In this document: piece by piece, positions 21,901 to 32,685 of the stretch
Layout of the letters: each line of letters begins with the position of its first letter
Numbering within the stretch: position 1 is the stretch's first letter
NCBI GenBank assembly: GCA_037447655.1
Contig: JBBHKE010001104.1
Location: 57,501-105,723 of the forward strand
Direction: 5' to 3'
From: Zygnema cylindricum
Taxonomy: Eukaryota > Streptophyta > Zygnematophyceae > Zygnematales > Zygnemataceae
DNA: 48,223 nucleotides
Position numbers and translations under genes: made by a program
Notes under the pieces: generated by a model
Databases searched by the model: none
Seen by the model: only the letters and a program-made list of their open reading frames with translations
Told to the model about the DNA's origin: nothing

Positions 21901-23327
21901 AAGACTCCTTCCCTAGTGCTAGTAAAAAAACCCTTATCATCTAATACACATGTAGAGATAAGGTTTTTGTTCAGCTCCGGGATAAACAATACATCGCAGA
22001 ATGTTAATATGGATGTCTTTCTTTCTACTAACACTTTCAGATCTACCGATCCTACTAGAGTAGTGGTGACTATCCTCCCATCCCCGTACTCTATCTCTAC
22101 GGTGGGAATCTTTCTTATCTTAGTGAACAAGTGCCTATCCTTACACATGTGCATTGAGGCACCTGAATCTATAATCCAGCCTCCTTCACCTTTTAATCCA
22201 CCGTAAGCACATTTCTGCCTTCGTGGAATTTCAACCTCAGTTTTCGCCTCCAACTCCTCATCTAAAAGGAGCTCATCGTCCTCGTCCTCGGATTCCGCCT
22301 CAAGTACCTGTGTGACAAGGGCCTTTTTCTTTCCTCTCGGGGTACCACCAGTCTGCCCCTCCTTTAACCAAAGCTCGGTTAGCTTAGTGCACTCTACCAT
22401 ATAGTGCCCCGGTTTCTTACAAAAATGACATAAACCTTTGGGAGCCCTTGGTTCGAACTCGTCAACCTGTTTTTTCTGCTTCCTACCACCATAGTTTCCG
22501 ACTGGTTTCCGGGAATCCTTGTTCCTCCAATCGGTCGCTGTTGCCAAGGCTTGGCCACTCTTTCCTCCCCTTCGGATCTCAATCGTATTCTCTCGAACGA
22601 GAATCATCCCTACCACTGAGTTCCATATCCACCTTGAGTCCGGCAAGTCCTGCACACAGTTGACTATGTTCTCGAACTCATCAGGTAACTTCATTAGTAA
22701 ACAGTTAACCTTTTCTTTTTCACTAAAAACTTTTCCCGCACTCTCTAGCTCCATGAAGAGTGTAGCAAGCTCATTGCAAAAATCCAACATATTTCCCCAT
22801 TTGTATATATACTCCTTAACTTTCTGATCAGCCAACTGTTGTTGCTGAATCGTACCACTTCGGTACATCTCTATGAGAGCCATCCAAAGATCGTATGCCC
22901 TCTCTACCTGCAAATGAGGATATGCAAGTCTTTGAGTGAGATGGCGTATGATGAAGTGCTTTGCCGCCATATTGTTGAAGTCCCAGGTTTCAGTATCATT
23001 CTCCTCGTTCCTCGGAATAGGTGACATGAATGCTAAACCAGTTGCTATTGGTGTGGTCGCCTCCTTCTCCTTTCCTTTGTCCACCACCTTTCCTTCATTT
23101 GTTTCCTCCGTTGAAAGTGAATCCTCTTTCCTAGTGAATCTGCTTCCTTTAAACCCTGGAGGAATTCCAAGACTTGATGGACGCCCCAATCGTCCACTCA
23201 CTAACCCCCAAAACCTTTTTTCGCATAGAGCTCTTATCATCATACTTTCCCAGTATATGAAGCCAGTTCCATTAAAGATTAGTACCCTAGAGGGTGGGCC
23301 CATAACCTGAAACTCTGAGACCTCCAT
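18969..23327 (-). pseudogene. C2 gag-pol polyprotein, one frame with two nonsense codons
   Basis: In order: gag with ETWDFNNMAAKHFIIRHL; CCHC knuckle CHFCKKPGHYMVEC (about residue 298); protease WIIDSGASMHMCKD (about 382); GAG-pre-integrase MMWHKRLGHVNL; integrase with SDNGGEYTSN and QNGVVERLNRTL spaced as DX35E; RT with KWVFKLKLNPDN, QMDIKTSFLHGELEEE, SLYGLKQAPRQW and YVDD; RNase H with WSDASYGDAP, STMEAEYMA and CDNQAAI. TAA at about 20160 replaces Gln after IFMR, and TAG at about 19311 replaces Gln before STMEAEYM; C1 keeps CAG at the latter. The first catalytic integrase Asp, in VHTDIWG of C1, is Tyr here (GAT to TAT). Start: ATG 23327 in the LTR, or the ATG inside the primer-binding site (about 23303). 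Confidence 0.94.
23293..23307 (-). other. C2 primer-binding site, initiator tRNA anticodon-arm type
   Basis: Directly next to the 5' LTR the minus strand reads GGTTATGGGCCCACC. This is the exact complement of GGTGGGCCCATAACC in the anticodon arm of plant initiator tRNA-Met as I know it. The Drosophila copia element is known to prime from a 5' half of this tRNA. The ATG in the site is in frame with gag. Confidence 0.82.
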
Positions 23328-24356
23328 AAGTCCTCAGAGTGGGCAGCTTCCAAGAAGCCTCTAGGATAATCCTGACCCCTTTGTGTTTAAGCAAAAATAA
23401 CTGCCACCCTGGCAGACAAAAACTCTGACCACCTTCACCCTTGTGAAGACAAGACTCCCGTGAGTCGATAGCAAAAAGAATCTCTGAATTTGCTCTCCTG
23501 AGCAGTAAGTTATGGAGGGTCAAAGTTGACCTTTTGTACAGAAGCTCTCTGGGAGAGAGGGTCCTATCTCCAAATTTTTCTAAGTCCTATCTCTCTCACA
23601 GACTCTATCTACTGATGTACGGAACCAATCAGAATTGAGTTCCGTACGCAAAAGTACAGCTGCCGGTGTACTTTAGGTACGGACATTGTACGACAAGGCC
23701 TAAATGTCGACACATGTCATATCCGGATTCGATGCCATAATCTCCGGGAATTCCACGATCCAACGAAATTTCGCCACGCGTCATTCGATGTGGCGATGGC
23801 CACAAACCGCCGAAAACTTCCTCCGCGATCTCGGCGCTAATTGCGGCCGTCGGATTAGAATCTAATTTAATCGTAGCCGTAATAAATACATGTGCGGTAT
23901 TTGTTTCATTTACGAAACAAATGCGCGGTATTGATTTATAGTCCGTACCGTAATCCGTACTTTATAAATTACCGGATCTATGTATCCCGTAATCTATTAT
24001 AGTTAAATGAATAATCGTACGTATACATATTTGAATCACTATCAAACTATATACTACGTATCATGACTCCTAGACTTAACGGCTAAGGCTACCGGCTATT
24101 TCCTGTCTGCCGGCCGGTAGGTACAAGGATCAATTCCTGCCGCCGGCACATACCTTTTAAGTAAATAAACCCGAACTAATATAAATTTCTCGTAAACCTC
24201 AGGATAGCCTAGGTAGCCATGGCTCTAGCTTCCTCTCCAATTTCTCAGTGACTGCGACAAGTTTGAGAGTTGGAGAGAGAAGTTAGAGATAGACTGCCTC
24301 GGCTTCTATATTTCTTTTCAGACCTAGAAAATACTTAAAAACCATTAGTATCTACG
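23308..24356 (-). repeat. 5' LTR of C2 (1049 bp)
   Basis: Same length and ends as the 3' LTR. Differs at about 20 scattered sites. The terminal ...TCTACG carries G where the 3' LTR has A. The tRNA-like relic is at about 24070-24155 on the plus strand. Confidence 0.92.
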
Positions 24357-26045
24357 GGAAACCGGTCGGAAACTATGGGGGGAGGGAGCAAAAAAATCAG
24401 ACCGACGAGTTCGGACCAAGGGCTCCCAAAGGTTTATGTCATTTTTGTAAGAAACCTAGGCACTATATATGGCAGAGTGCACTAAGCTAACCGAGCTTCG
24501 GTTAAAGGAGTGGCAGACCGGTGGTACCCTGAGAGGAAAGAAAAAGGCCCTTGTGACACAAGTACATGAGGCGGAATCCGAGGACGAGGACAATGAGCTC
24601 TTTTTAGATGAGGAGTAGGAGGCGAAAAACGAGGTCGAAATTCCACGAAGGCAGAAATGTGCTTACGATGGATTGAAAGGTGAAGCAGGCTAGATTGTAA
24701 ATTCAGCTGCCTCCATGCACATGTACATGGTTTTTTTACTAGCACTAGGGAAGGAGTCTTTACTGCTAGTTTTGGGGAGGATAACTATTTCATTGTTGAG
24801 AAAGGTAGCCATGGGAAATTTAGGTTGGTTTTAAGTAATGAAAAGAAGAAACTTTATTATGCTGGTGTTCATGATATTATGATGTGGCATAAGAGGCTTG
24901 GGCATGTGAATCTGGACAAGTTAAGAGAGATGAAAAAGATGGGAGTGGTAGAAGGGATTAAGTTCAGTGAGAGTGATAATATAAGTGATTGTAGTGGATG
25001 TGCTCAAGGTAAAACACACAGATTACCGTTTCCTAAAACAGACACCTATAAGGGAGAGAAAATTCTAGATCTAGTACACACAGATATTTGGGGACCGGCT
25101 AAAGTGCCCTCACCGGGGGGGAAGAGATTTATGGTGACTATCACTGATGATTGGTCTCGGTATTCCCGAGTGTATTTTTTGAAAAACAAGTCCGAAGCTC
25201 AGGATTGTTTTAGACAATTTAGAGCATGGAGCGAAAAACTCCATGAAACTTCAATCAAGAGAATAAGGAGTGACAATGGTGGAGAGTATACTTCTAACTA
25301 GTTTGAGGATTTTCTGAGGGAAGATGGGGTCCAACACCAAAAGACAGTTCCAGAAAACCCGCAACAGAATGGGGTAGCTGAAAGGTTAAATAGAACACTC
25401 AATGAAGTAGATTTGAAATGAAAGATTTGGGGGAGGCAAGGTATATTTTGGAAATTCAAATGGAGAGGGATAGAGAAAAGAAAACAATTAGACTAACTCA
25501 AAAGAAAGCAATTGGAATTAATGCTTGAAACTTTTCAAATGGATAAAGCAAATAGTTGCACGACTCCAATGGACTTAAAGAAGGGAAATGAGGGGAGCTC
25601 CGAAGAGGGAGTCTTGCTCTTGGATAATGAGTTAGGACATGAGGAAAGCAAGTTTATGCAAATTATTTATTACAGACAAGTTGTCGGTAGTTTGATCTAT
25701 TTTATGAACTCTACTCATCGTGATATACCAACAAGTGTGGGAGTATTAAAGAGTATGAATGATTCTAGGAAGAAAGGTTGAGAAGCGGCCAAAAGGGTCA
25801 TGCGGTACTTGATAGGAACGAGAGATCTATGGCTGCATTTGGGAGGGGATAATACTGACATCACCACTTGGAGTGATGCCGGTTATGGGGATGCTCCGAT
25901 GCGGAGATTCACTTCTGGGTATGTGTTATATGTTGGGAATGGAGCATGAAGTTGGAGCAGTAAGAAACAAAAGGTGATTGCTCAGTCTACTATGGAGGCT
26001 GAGTATATGGCCTCTTGTTCGGCAGTGAAAGAATTAATGTGGGTG
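24357..26045 (+). pseudogene. C1 gag-pol, middle part
   Basis: Resumes gag after C2 with CHFCKKP knuckle (about 24440), then stops. The protease is reduced to fragments around 24690 with a deletion of most of the domain. The integrase frame 24825-25301 has MMWHKRLGHVNL, CSGCAQGKTHRL, VHTDIWGPA (catalytic Asp present), SDNGGEYTSN, then TAG, then QNGVAERLNRTL with catalytic Glu. A deletion joins this directly to RT at EMKDLGEARYIL, removing the RT N-terminal half including the YVDD motif. RNase H begins WSDAGYGDAP, with a stop, and is cut after VKELMWV by the solo LTR. Confidence 0.88.
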
Positions 26046-27162
26046 TGTTGTTTTTAAAACTCAGTTTCGTGCGTACGCTACAATTCTTGCGTGATTGCTA
26101 ATTAGATATAATATGGAGGATCGAATTGATTTCACGGATTGGGGGAGCGAACGTACGGATATAACTAAAGTGACGTAAGGGACTCTTTGAGTGGGGTGAA
26201 GAAGCATTGACAAATGGACAGCGGATCGCAAAGCGATCCGATGTAAAATAAATGAAATGTTGAAACAGGCACCGCCTGTATGGCGCAGTTGCGACGCAGA
26301 CAAGACAACGCAGTTGCGGTTATTTTGGATGAATATGCGCCGCCGGTACGGAACAGCTGCGACACAGACAAGTCAACGCAGCTGCAGTTACCTTGATATG
26401 ATCCGTACGGACAAAGCAGCTGACGCAGCTGCGAATAATATAACTAGTATAGATTGTGAGTAATGATATTTGCTTAGTGGTTACTTAGTGGTAGCTTGGT
26501 TTTTGACGTACGAAGTTTGTGGAGATGTCCATGTAAATATTATGTACAACATAGGTTTGTCTTTTTGCTAATTAGTTTATTAGTGTAGATTTGTTCAGTC
26601 TGACATACCTCGAACTATTCGAGTATACTTACAACAGTTTAGGCAAATAGTAGATACCGTACGGCTGGTATGCCTCCGTACATTCAGTAGTGAACTCTCT
26701 GAGCATAACTTGTAGGACTTAGAATATTTTGAGTATCACAGTCAAGTTTATCAAAGCAATGGCAGATTGTTTTCTGCATCTTTGACCTGTTTGTGTGATC
26801 ACTCTGTTTTGTTCTTTTATGTGAAACGTTGTGAAGCTATTCTTTGATATAGAATCTTTATTTTTGTGCACTTTCATTCTATTATGTTATCTCTGTGAGA
26901 TTCTGTGAGAAGTCAAAGTGGTTAGTTTGTAAAGCTGTCAACTGTTTTTGGGAAACTCTGGAGCTTATTTCTTCTAGATCCCTTGGTGGATTTGGTTATA
27001 ACTTTGGGAGTGTAAATTGTCTATAGTATACTGCCTATTGGCCAGTTTAAGGTGATTTTGTTCATTGTGGAGTAATCTGTGCTGTCGCAAACACAGCTGT
27101 TTGAAGGGTAGTCTGTGGTGCTTCCGAGAGTAATCCATGGCTGAAATAAGCTATAGACAACA
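26046..27162. repeat. Solo LTR (1117 bp) of another LTR element
   Basis: It starts TGTTGTTTTT and ends GACAACA, and is flanked by perfect GGGTG duplications (26041-26045 and 27163-27167). C1 RNase H continues across it without loss, so this is a clean insertion later reduced to one LTR by LTR-LTR recombination. A perfect hairpin CGGATCGCAAAGCGATCCG is at about 26221-26239. Two similar segments with CAGTTGCG/CAGCTGCG words and ACGCAG are at about 26280-26440. An old truncated relative is at 1008-1796. Open frames in it are not genes. Confidence 0.9.
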
Positions 27163-27167
27163 GGGTG

Positions 27168-27465
27168 AAATCTTTGCTTCGATAATCAGGATATACGAAG
27201 AATGGAGTGCAAAAGATATTTTGTGACAATTAAGCTACGATTGCAATTGCAACAAACCCTAAGCATCACTTTAAAGCAAAACACATGGATATTCGTTTGA
27301 GCTTTGTTAAAAAGAAGGTTGAGAGTAAAATAATTAGTTTGGAATATACACATAAAAGTGAGATGGTAGCAAATATGATGACAAAACAAGTTCCTTCTCC
27401 AAAATTGATATTTTGTAGGGAGAAGTGTGGACTGAAGCAAAAGATAAACTTGAAAACAAAGGGAG
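27168..27465 (+). pseudogene. C1 RNase H tail and polypurine tract
   Basis: Resumes after the solo LTR with a degraded CDNQAAIAI region, then HHFKAKHMDIRLSFV, SKIISLEYTHKSEMVANMM and FCREKCGLKQKI, matching the end of C2. The purine-rich GAAAACAAAGGGAG at 27452-27465 is the polypurine tract. The following open codons run into the LTR. Confidence 0.88.
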
Positions 27466-28392
27466 TATCGAAAAAGGTATTTTACAGTCTTACTCTTTTG
27501 GTCTTACTGCAAACCCTCATACTTGTCGTAGTCACTAAAGACTTGCAGACAGCCATGGCTGCCCCATGCAAGCAAGGAGATAGACAAAAGGATAGAGCGG
27601 AAGTCTTAGTTCCTTGCAAAAGATAGGTGGTCAGTAGTGGGATTTGATATGGTGACCTCCGCATGACCATCGTACGCATTAGCCGTCCGCCTTATCCGGT
27701 AGGTCTTGTAGAAAGCGATACACATATATGGCACGATATATGTTTAAACATGTATGGCACAATATATTTCATTTAACTAATTACGGGACAAATTGAACAT
27801 AGAAATATGTCGGGACGCACAAAATTCGAGATCGCACTGAAATTACGAAACGACATTAAATTTTGACGGACGAAATCAAATGTCCGGATCAGATCAAACG
27901 GCTCACAAATGAGCCATTGTACCGAAGTGGTATTTTTGGCATATTGCAGAGCAGATGTCGGCGGATGACACGTGGCAATACATGGTTGGACAACGGATAT
28001 CGCGGGAAGAGAAACGACGGCTTCCGAACTAACACGCGTCAGCAGAGCGGCCATGAAGTACTATGGTCGTACAAGATGTACAGCGGTACTTGTACCTTCT
28101 TGTACCTTACAGTCTTGTGATTGGCTAGGTACACTAGTAGTAGGCTTAAAGAGGGAGTTTAGGACGATTATTTTGTAGGTTTCAACCTCTCTCCCAGATA
28201 AAGGTGAGCAATTTCAGTGATCCTTTTTGTTGCAGACTTACTGGAGGCCAGGCTACACTGGGGTGAGTTGGTCAAAGTTTTTACATCCCAGGGTGAGACA
28301 TTTTCATCTCCAAAGTCAAAAGTGCAAATGTTATCTTAGAGGCTTCATATAAGTTGGACATTCTGTGTGCCATTGGAGGTCACAAAATTACA
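27466..28392 (+). repeat. LTR-like end of a different C subfamily (about 927 bp)
   Basis: It follows the C1 polypurine tract where a 3' LTR should be. The start is TATCG (expected TG), the end about TTACA. It shares the C-family plan: CCATGGCT, a GATTTGAT tRNA-like block, GATGACACGTGGC, CTCTCTCCCA, GGGGTGAGTTGGTCA, CTTAGAGGCTTC and a TTGGAGGTC end. Yet it is far more diverged from the C1 5' LTR than the coding parts of C1 and C2 are from each other. Confidence 0.65.
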
Positions 28393-28540
28393 ACCACTAC
28401 CTTCGCAAATTACAACCTCTCCAAATCCGATTCAACAATTGAGATTGAAGGTAACCCCTCAAAGAATTTCTAATCGGATACGCGCTAGATGAAAATGGCT
28501 TATTGATGAAACAAGAGATGTGGGTTTAGTTTATTTTTTT

Positions 28541-28792
28541 ATGGCGGTGGAGGGGGAACCGCAAACCTTTTATGAAGCTTTAGAGAGTTATAATTCTCAA
28601 AAATTGAAAGAGGCAATAGAATTAGAATGTGACTCATTGATCAAAAACAAACCTTGGACTTTAGTAGAACGCCCAAAAGAGAAAAACATTGTCGGGTGCA
28701 AATGGGTCTTTAAGATTAAGAGGAAATTAGATGGGTCAGTGGAAAGATATAAAGCAAGGTTGGTAGCTGAAGGGTATTCCCAAGAGGATTAA
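28541..28792 (+). pseudogene. D reverse transcriptase N-terminal fragment
   Basis: Open frame with AVEGEPQTFYEALES, PWTLVERPKEKNIVGCKWVF and ERYKARLVAEGYSQED, the N-terminal part of a copia RT. It ends at TAA and no YVDD region follows, because the next sequence is gag-like (28793 onwards). Confidence 0.85.
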
Positions 28793-30990
28793 GTTTTCTA
28801 GCAGTGGAAGACAGTCAGCTTTTGCACATAGTTGAATTGGATAAACCTAAGGCTATGTGGGATAAACTAAGGACTGTACATGAGCGTACTAATCCCTCCA
28901 ATATTATGCAATTAAAGAAAAAATTGTTGGACTTTAGTATGGAGAGTGGAGATACTATAAAACCCATATCAATAGACTGAAAGAGCTTGAGTTACAGTTC
29001 GCCGCAGTCTGCACAAAACTAAATGATGATGATTTGATCCTCAGACTGTTTAAGTCATTGCCATCACAGTATGCCATGATGATCACAGCTTTGAAAAGTC
29101 AACCTACTGTAGACTTTGATGCAGTATGTCAACATTTTATTCAAGAAGAAGTTGATATTAAAAGGAGGAAAAAGAGTCAGATGCAACTCTTTATGCTAAA
29201 GGTAAACAGTGAGTAAAACGTACTGAGCTAGTAACTGTTTGTGCTATATGTGGCAAAACTAATCATCAGACTGGTGACTGTAGATTCAAAAAGAAAGAGA
29301 CTGAAAACTTTAAGAAAAAAATTGTTTGTTACAGTTGTGGAAAACCTGGTCATAAATCTTCATTTTGTCGTAGTAAAGACATAATCAAACAGAACAAACA
29401 GTCTTTTGCCATGAACATTTAAGATGAGATTAAAATTTTCCTCTCACAGTATAATGCTCAAAAAAGGAAATGGATTATAGACTCTGGAGCGTCTCATCAT
29501 ATGTGTAATGTTAATTCTATTTTTTCTTCTCTCACAGCATTACAAAATCCTCGACGGATTATACTGGCAGATGATAAGATTTTGGAGACCAGCTTAATAG
29601 GCGAGGTTAAGTTATAGTTATACTTTGATACTGGTAGCCATGAAGGCCACCTAAAGGAAGTTTTATACTTGACAGGTTTAAAGCATAACCTTTTTAGTGT
29701 TATGCATGCTGTAAGGAGTGGACTAAAAGTTGAATTTGAGAAAAAGAAAAATGAACGTTGTGAAATCAGAAGTGAGGGAAAACTAATCGCTTTTGGATAT
29801 CCGGAAGGGAATCTTTTGCTCTACGTTTGGATGGTGAAGATACACAGATGAACTGCAGCAAAGAAGCACAGGCTTTAGAGGTAAGGCATCAGCGATTTGG
29901 TCATCTGGGAGAGCACAATCTCAAACGACTCATCGAAAAGAAGATGGTCAGAGGACTTGAGGACGTCAAGGCTAAAGACAACCTTAAGGTGTGTGAAGGA
30001 TGCGTTTAAGGTAAGCAAATAAGGCTTCTTTTTCGTAAAGATGATGAACCCAAACATAGAAGGAAGCTAGAGCTTATTCATTTTGACTTGAGCGGTCCTC
30101 ACACCTTAAGTCCTAGAGGTTCTAGATTTTTCATCATGTTAACGGATGAGTGCACTAGAAAAGTATTGGTGTATTTTATGAAATCCAAGGGTGAAGCCCT
30201 TGAGAATTTCAGAGAGTTTAAAACCTTAGTAGAAAAATCAGGCAAGAGAGCGGATCCAGATTTTAAGGTTGGATAATAGGGGGGAATATACCTCCTATGC
30301 CTTTAAAGAAAATTGTGAATCTTGGGGGATACAGCAAGAGTTCACTGTAGCTTATAGTCCACAACAAAACGGAGTATCAGAAAGATTTAACCGAACTTTG
30401 GTTAAAAAACACGTTGGTTAGTACATAGTGCAAAATTGAATCAAAACTTATGGGTTGAAGCTATCCATACTACAGATTATTTGAAAAATCGTTCTCCAAG
30501 TACTTCCTCAAAGATATTGCATCTAAAAAAGCTTGGTCAGGATTTGAACCAAATGTTAAACATTTTAAAGTGTTTGGAAGTAAAGCCTTTGTTCACATCC
30601 CAACAAAGAATAGAAAGAAATTTGACAAGAAGAGTGAGACTAGTGTCTTTCTAGGTTATGACATAAACAACAAAACTTACACAATTTATGACCTAGTTAC
30701 ACAGAAAGTTCAAATTAGTCGAGATGTGACTGTGGATGAAGGGAAAGAAAGTAGTTTAGATGTGACAGATAGTTTTGACCCTTGGTATGAAAAACCAGAG
30801 ACTATCAGTATTCCCTTTAACAATAAAAAAGAATTGGAAAGTGGGTCTCGATAGACGCTTGGTACTTCAGCCAGAGAACATGAAGTGGAGCCTTCGTCAT
30901 CCACACTAATTTCTATTCCAATTCAGACTTCTATCATCCCCAGTAGAACATCAACCTGCTTTCAACTTTACTAGTGGAAAAGTTACCGGC
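28793..30990 (+). pseudogene. D gag-protease-integrase remnant
   Basis: Gag: PKAMWDKLRTVHERTNPSN (about 28850) and LPSQYAMMITALKSQ (about 29060). Two CCHC knuckles: CAICGKTNHQTGDC (about 29250) and CYSCGKPGHKSSFC (about 29330). Protease: WIIDSGASHHMCN (about 29475). Integrase: HQRFGHLGEHNL, CEGCV, IHFDLSGPHTL with the first Asp, LDNRGEYTS with the second, and QQNGVSERFNRTL with Glu (about 30375). C-terminal: FGSKAFVHIPTKNRKKF and VFLGYDINNKTYTIYDL. Stops and shifts occur at about 28965, 29617, 30008, 30276 and 30420, so it is inactive. Confidence 0.9.
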
Positions 30991-31093
30991 ACCACAACCT
31001 TCACAAATTACGACCTCTCTGAATCCGATTCAACAACATAGATTAAAGGTAACTCCTCAAAGAGTTACGTGCTAAACCAAAACGCCTAGGCAA

Positions 31094-31560
31094 ATTATTG
31101 TACACGGAATTAAGAATGTCAAACATTTTAACTTTAGAAGTGGCGAGAAATATTCTTATTTAAAAAAAAAAAATACAATTAAATATTAACTAAAAAATAA
31201 TTTGTTTTTAAGAAGTTACTTGCAAAAATATATATAAATTCCTCCTTCCATCCAATTTTTTAAAACCAAATATTCCAAATGATACATTAAAAAAATATCA
31301 TTTTCAAAAAAATACATATAAATAAAATAAAGGAAAAATTTGAACAAGATTCTGTGAAAAAAAAAAGATAGAAAAAAAAAATTACATTGGATCTAAAACA
31401 GCTAAAATTCATTTAAGTTTATTTGATTTATTTTTAATTTGATATATTTTATATAATTTATTTTTATTTAATTTATATTTATTTGATTTATCCCAAAGAA
31501 AAAAACACCCAGAAAGAAAAAAAAGGAAGCGGAACCAAAAACAGAAAAGGGGTAGAGAAA
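31094..31560. other. AT-rich low-complexity spacer
   Basis: Poly-A runs and TTTATTTGATTTAT-like tracts (about 31415-31490). Nothing coding is seen. Confidence 0.5.
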
Positions 31561-31672
31561 TGAGGGGGAGAAGGGGAGAGGGGGAGAGAGGGAGAGGGGT
31601 GGAAGGGGGAGAGGAGGGAAGGGGAGTGGGGGAGAGGGGGAGAGGAGAAGATGGGAAGAAAGGGTGAGAGAT
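31561..31672 (+). repeat. Homopurine GGGGGAG-rich tract
   Basis: About 110 bases are almost pure G and A on the plus strand, with many runs of four or five G. A weaker GA-rich zone extends to about 31870. Such tracts can form G-quadruplex or triplex DNA; that is inference. The Pro/Ser-rich open frame on the other strand follows from the composition. Confidence 0.85.
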
Positions 31673-32188
31673 AGCAGCCTCCCTCACTCCATTTCTCAAC
31701 ATCTCTCCCTAGGTAAAGGGAAATAGAGTTGGAGAGAGGGTAAATAAAGAGGCTGAGAGATTAAGGGAAAGAGCGAGACAAAGAGAGGGGATGGAGAGAG
31801 CAGTCGACTCTCTCACTCTCGGTTCCTAACCTATGGCGGACGAAGGAGAGAGAGAGCGACAAGAGAAGGGAGAGGGAAAGAAACAGACATGAAAACGTTG
31901 TCTATGAATGTAACACTTCTTTTTTTGGTTCAGAATATGGTTCCTTAAGAAGGGGGGTTTAAAAAGTACGACCGTGAATTCAGGCAACAGAACAAAACTA
32001 TTTGTACAATAAACTTTATCTGTTGCGTGGAAAACATGGTGAATTTCCAATTGAGAAAGAGGAAAATATTGTGGTCAATGAACATCGAGGTAACATAGAA
32101 TTTGTGTTTTTGCTGTAAATTAAATCATGAAGTAAAAGTCAAACCTTTTGAAACCATAATATTTTTAATACACAGCTGTAGACCAAGC

Positions 32189-32260
32189 ATAACCCTGGGC
32201 TAACCCTAATCCTAACCCTAACCCTAATTCTAGTACTAACCATAGTGTAAACCCTAACTC
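32189..32260. repeat. Short telomere-like CCCTAA repeats, internal
   Basis: Seven or so degenerate CTAACCC/CCCTAA words, the best being CCTAACCCTAACCCTAA (about 32211-32227). They are followed by a telo-box-like AAACCCTAA at about 32249 and a TATATATAT stretch at 32279-32287. Confidence 0.75.
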
Positions 32261-32409
32261 CAAACTGACCACCCTTCTATATATATTTCTGGTTGCTGAA
32301 ATTCTTCAAAACTTCAAAGGCTTCACCTTTCGCATCTGAAAAACCTGCGAGAATACCGTACCGTTTCCGTACTTTTTTCCTTTCTTCCTTGCTTGAAACG
32401 AATTAAAAA

Positions 32410-32685
32410 ATGTTAATTAAAAGTTATGAGAAAAAGAGGCAAAAACCTACCAGTAAGAGTCTGGAAGCAATGCAAGTCAAACGTTTCAGCTTCCAGCAGT
32501 TCTATGCCGCCTCCTCCATGAACCGGCGACAGCTGGCTAGCAATGGCATGCAGGCCATGCCACGTGGAGGCCAGCCTCAGACTGTCGTTGATGTCCAGCT
32601 TCGAGAGAGATCCAAAATCCTGCAGCAGCACCACCGCCACGTGGCACGTGTCCGCACCATTGCCAAGTGCCACATATCAGCATAA
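32410..32685 (+). CDS. Possible small ORF, 91 aa, unknown
   Basis: The ATG at 32410 lies about 125 bp after a TATATATAT stretch and telo-box-like AAACCCTAA, an arrangement seen in some plant promoters. The product is basic and Gln/Arg-rich (for example [15 protein letters not shown]) with no signal peptide, membrane segment or known motif. Its end runs into the G-box repeat cluster, and other frames on both strands are equally open, so chance is likely. No splice or poly-A evidence was seen. Confidence 0.15.
   Translation: MLIKSYEKKRQKPTSKSLEAMQVKRFSFQQFYAASSMNRRQLASNGMQAMPRGGQPQTVVDVQLRERSKILQQHHRHVARVRTIAKCHISA

Larger units (their letters stand above)
17907..24356 (-). mobile_element. Copia element C2, full length (6450 bp), nested in C1
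   Basis: Reverse-oriented element with two 1049-bp LTRs (17907-18955 and 23308-24356) and perfect target duplication GGAAA (17902-17906, 24357-24361). C1 gag continues across the insertion without loss. The coding region is nearly intact: one long frame with two nonsense codons. I count about 20 differences between the LTRs by eye, near 2 percent, so it is the youngest complete element here. The last base of the 5' LTR is G instead of the expected A. Confidence 0.95.
16048..28392 (+). mobile_element. Copia element C1, old host of two nested insertions
   Basis: Forward element: 5' LTR 16048-17105, gag 17106-17906, interruption by C2, then gag/zinc knuckle, damaged protease, integrase, part of RT and RNase H at 24362-26045, interruption by a solo LTR, RNase H tail 27168-27451, polypurine tract 27452-27465, and an LTR-like end 27466-28392. 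Protease and RT have large deletions. The two LTRs are from different subfamilies, and no matching target duplication was found (CTTGT at 16043-16047), so the right end may not be original. Confidence 0.8.
28393..31093 (+). mobile_element. Permuted copia relic D
   Basis: It begins with an integrase-RT linker and the RT N-terminal part, then switches to gag, zinc knuckles, protease and integrase, ending in a second copy of the same linker. The linker at 28393-28470 and that at 30991-31063 are close copies (CACAAATTACGACCTCTC-like, AATCCGATTCAACAA). No LTRs are visible. This looks like two head-to-tail copies joined by deletion, or a rearranged cDNA. Confidence 0.75.

Noticed and set aside
31409-31702. 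Pro/Ser-rich minus-strand frame
   Set aside because: It reflects the homopurine tract and AT-rich flank.
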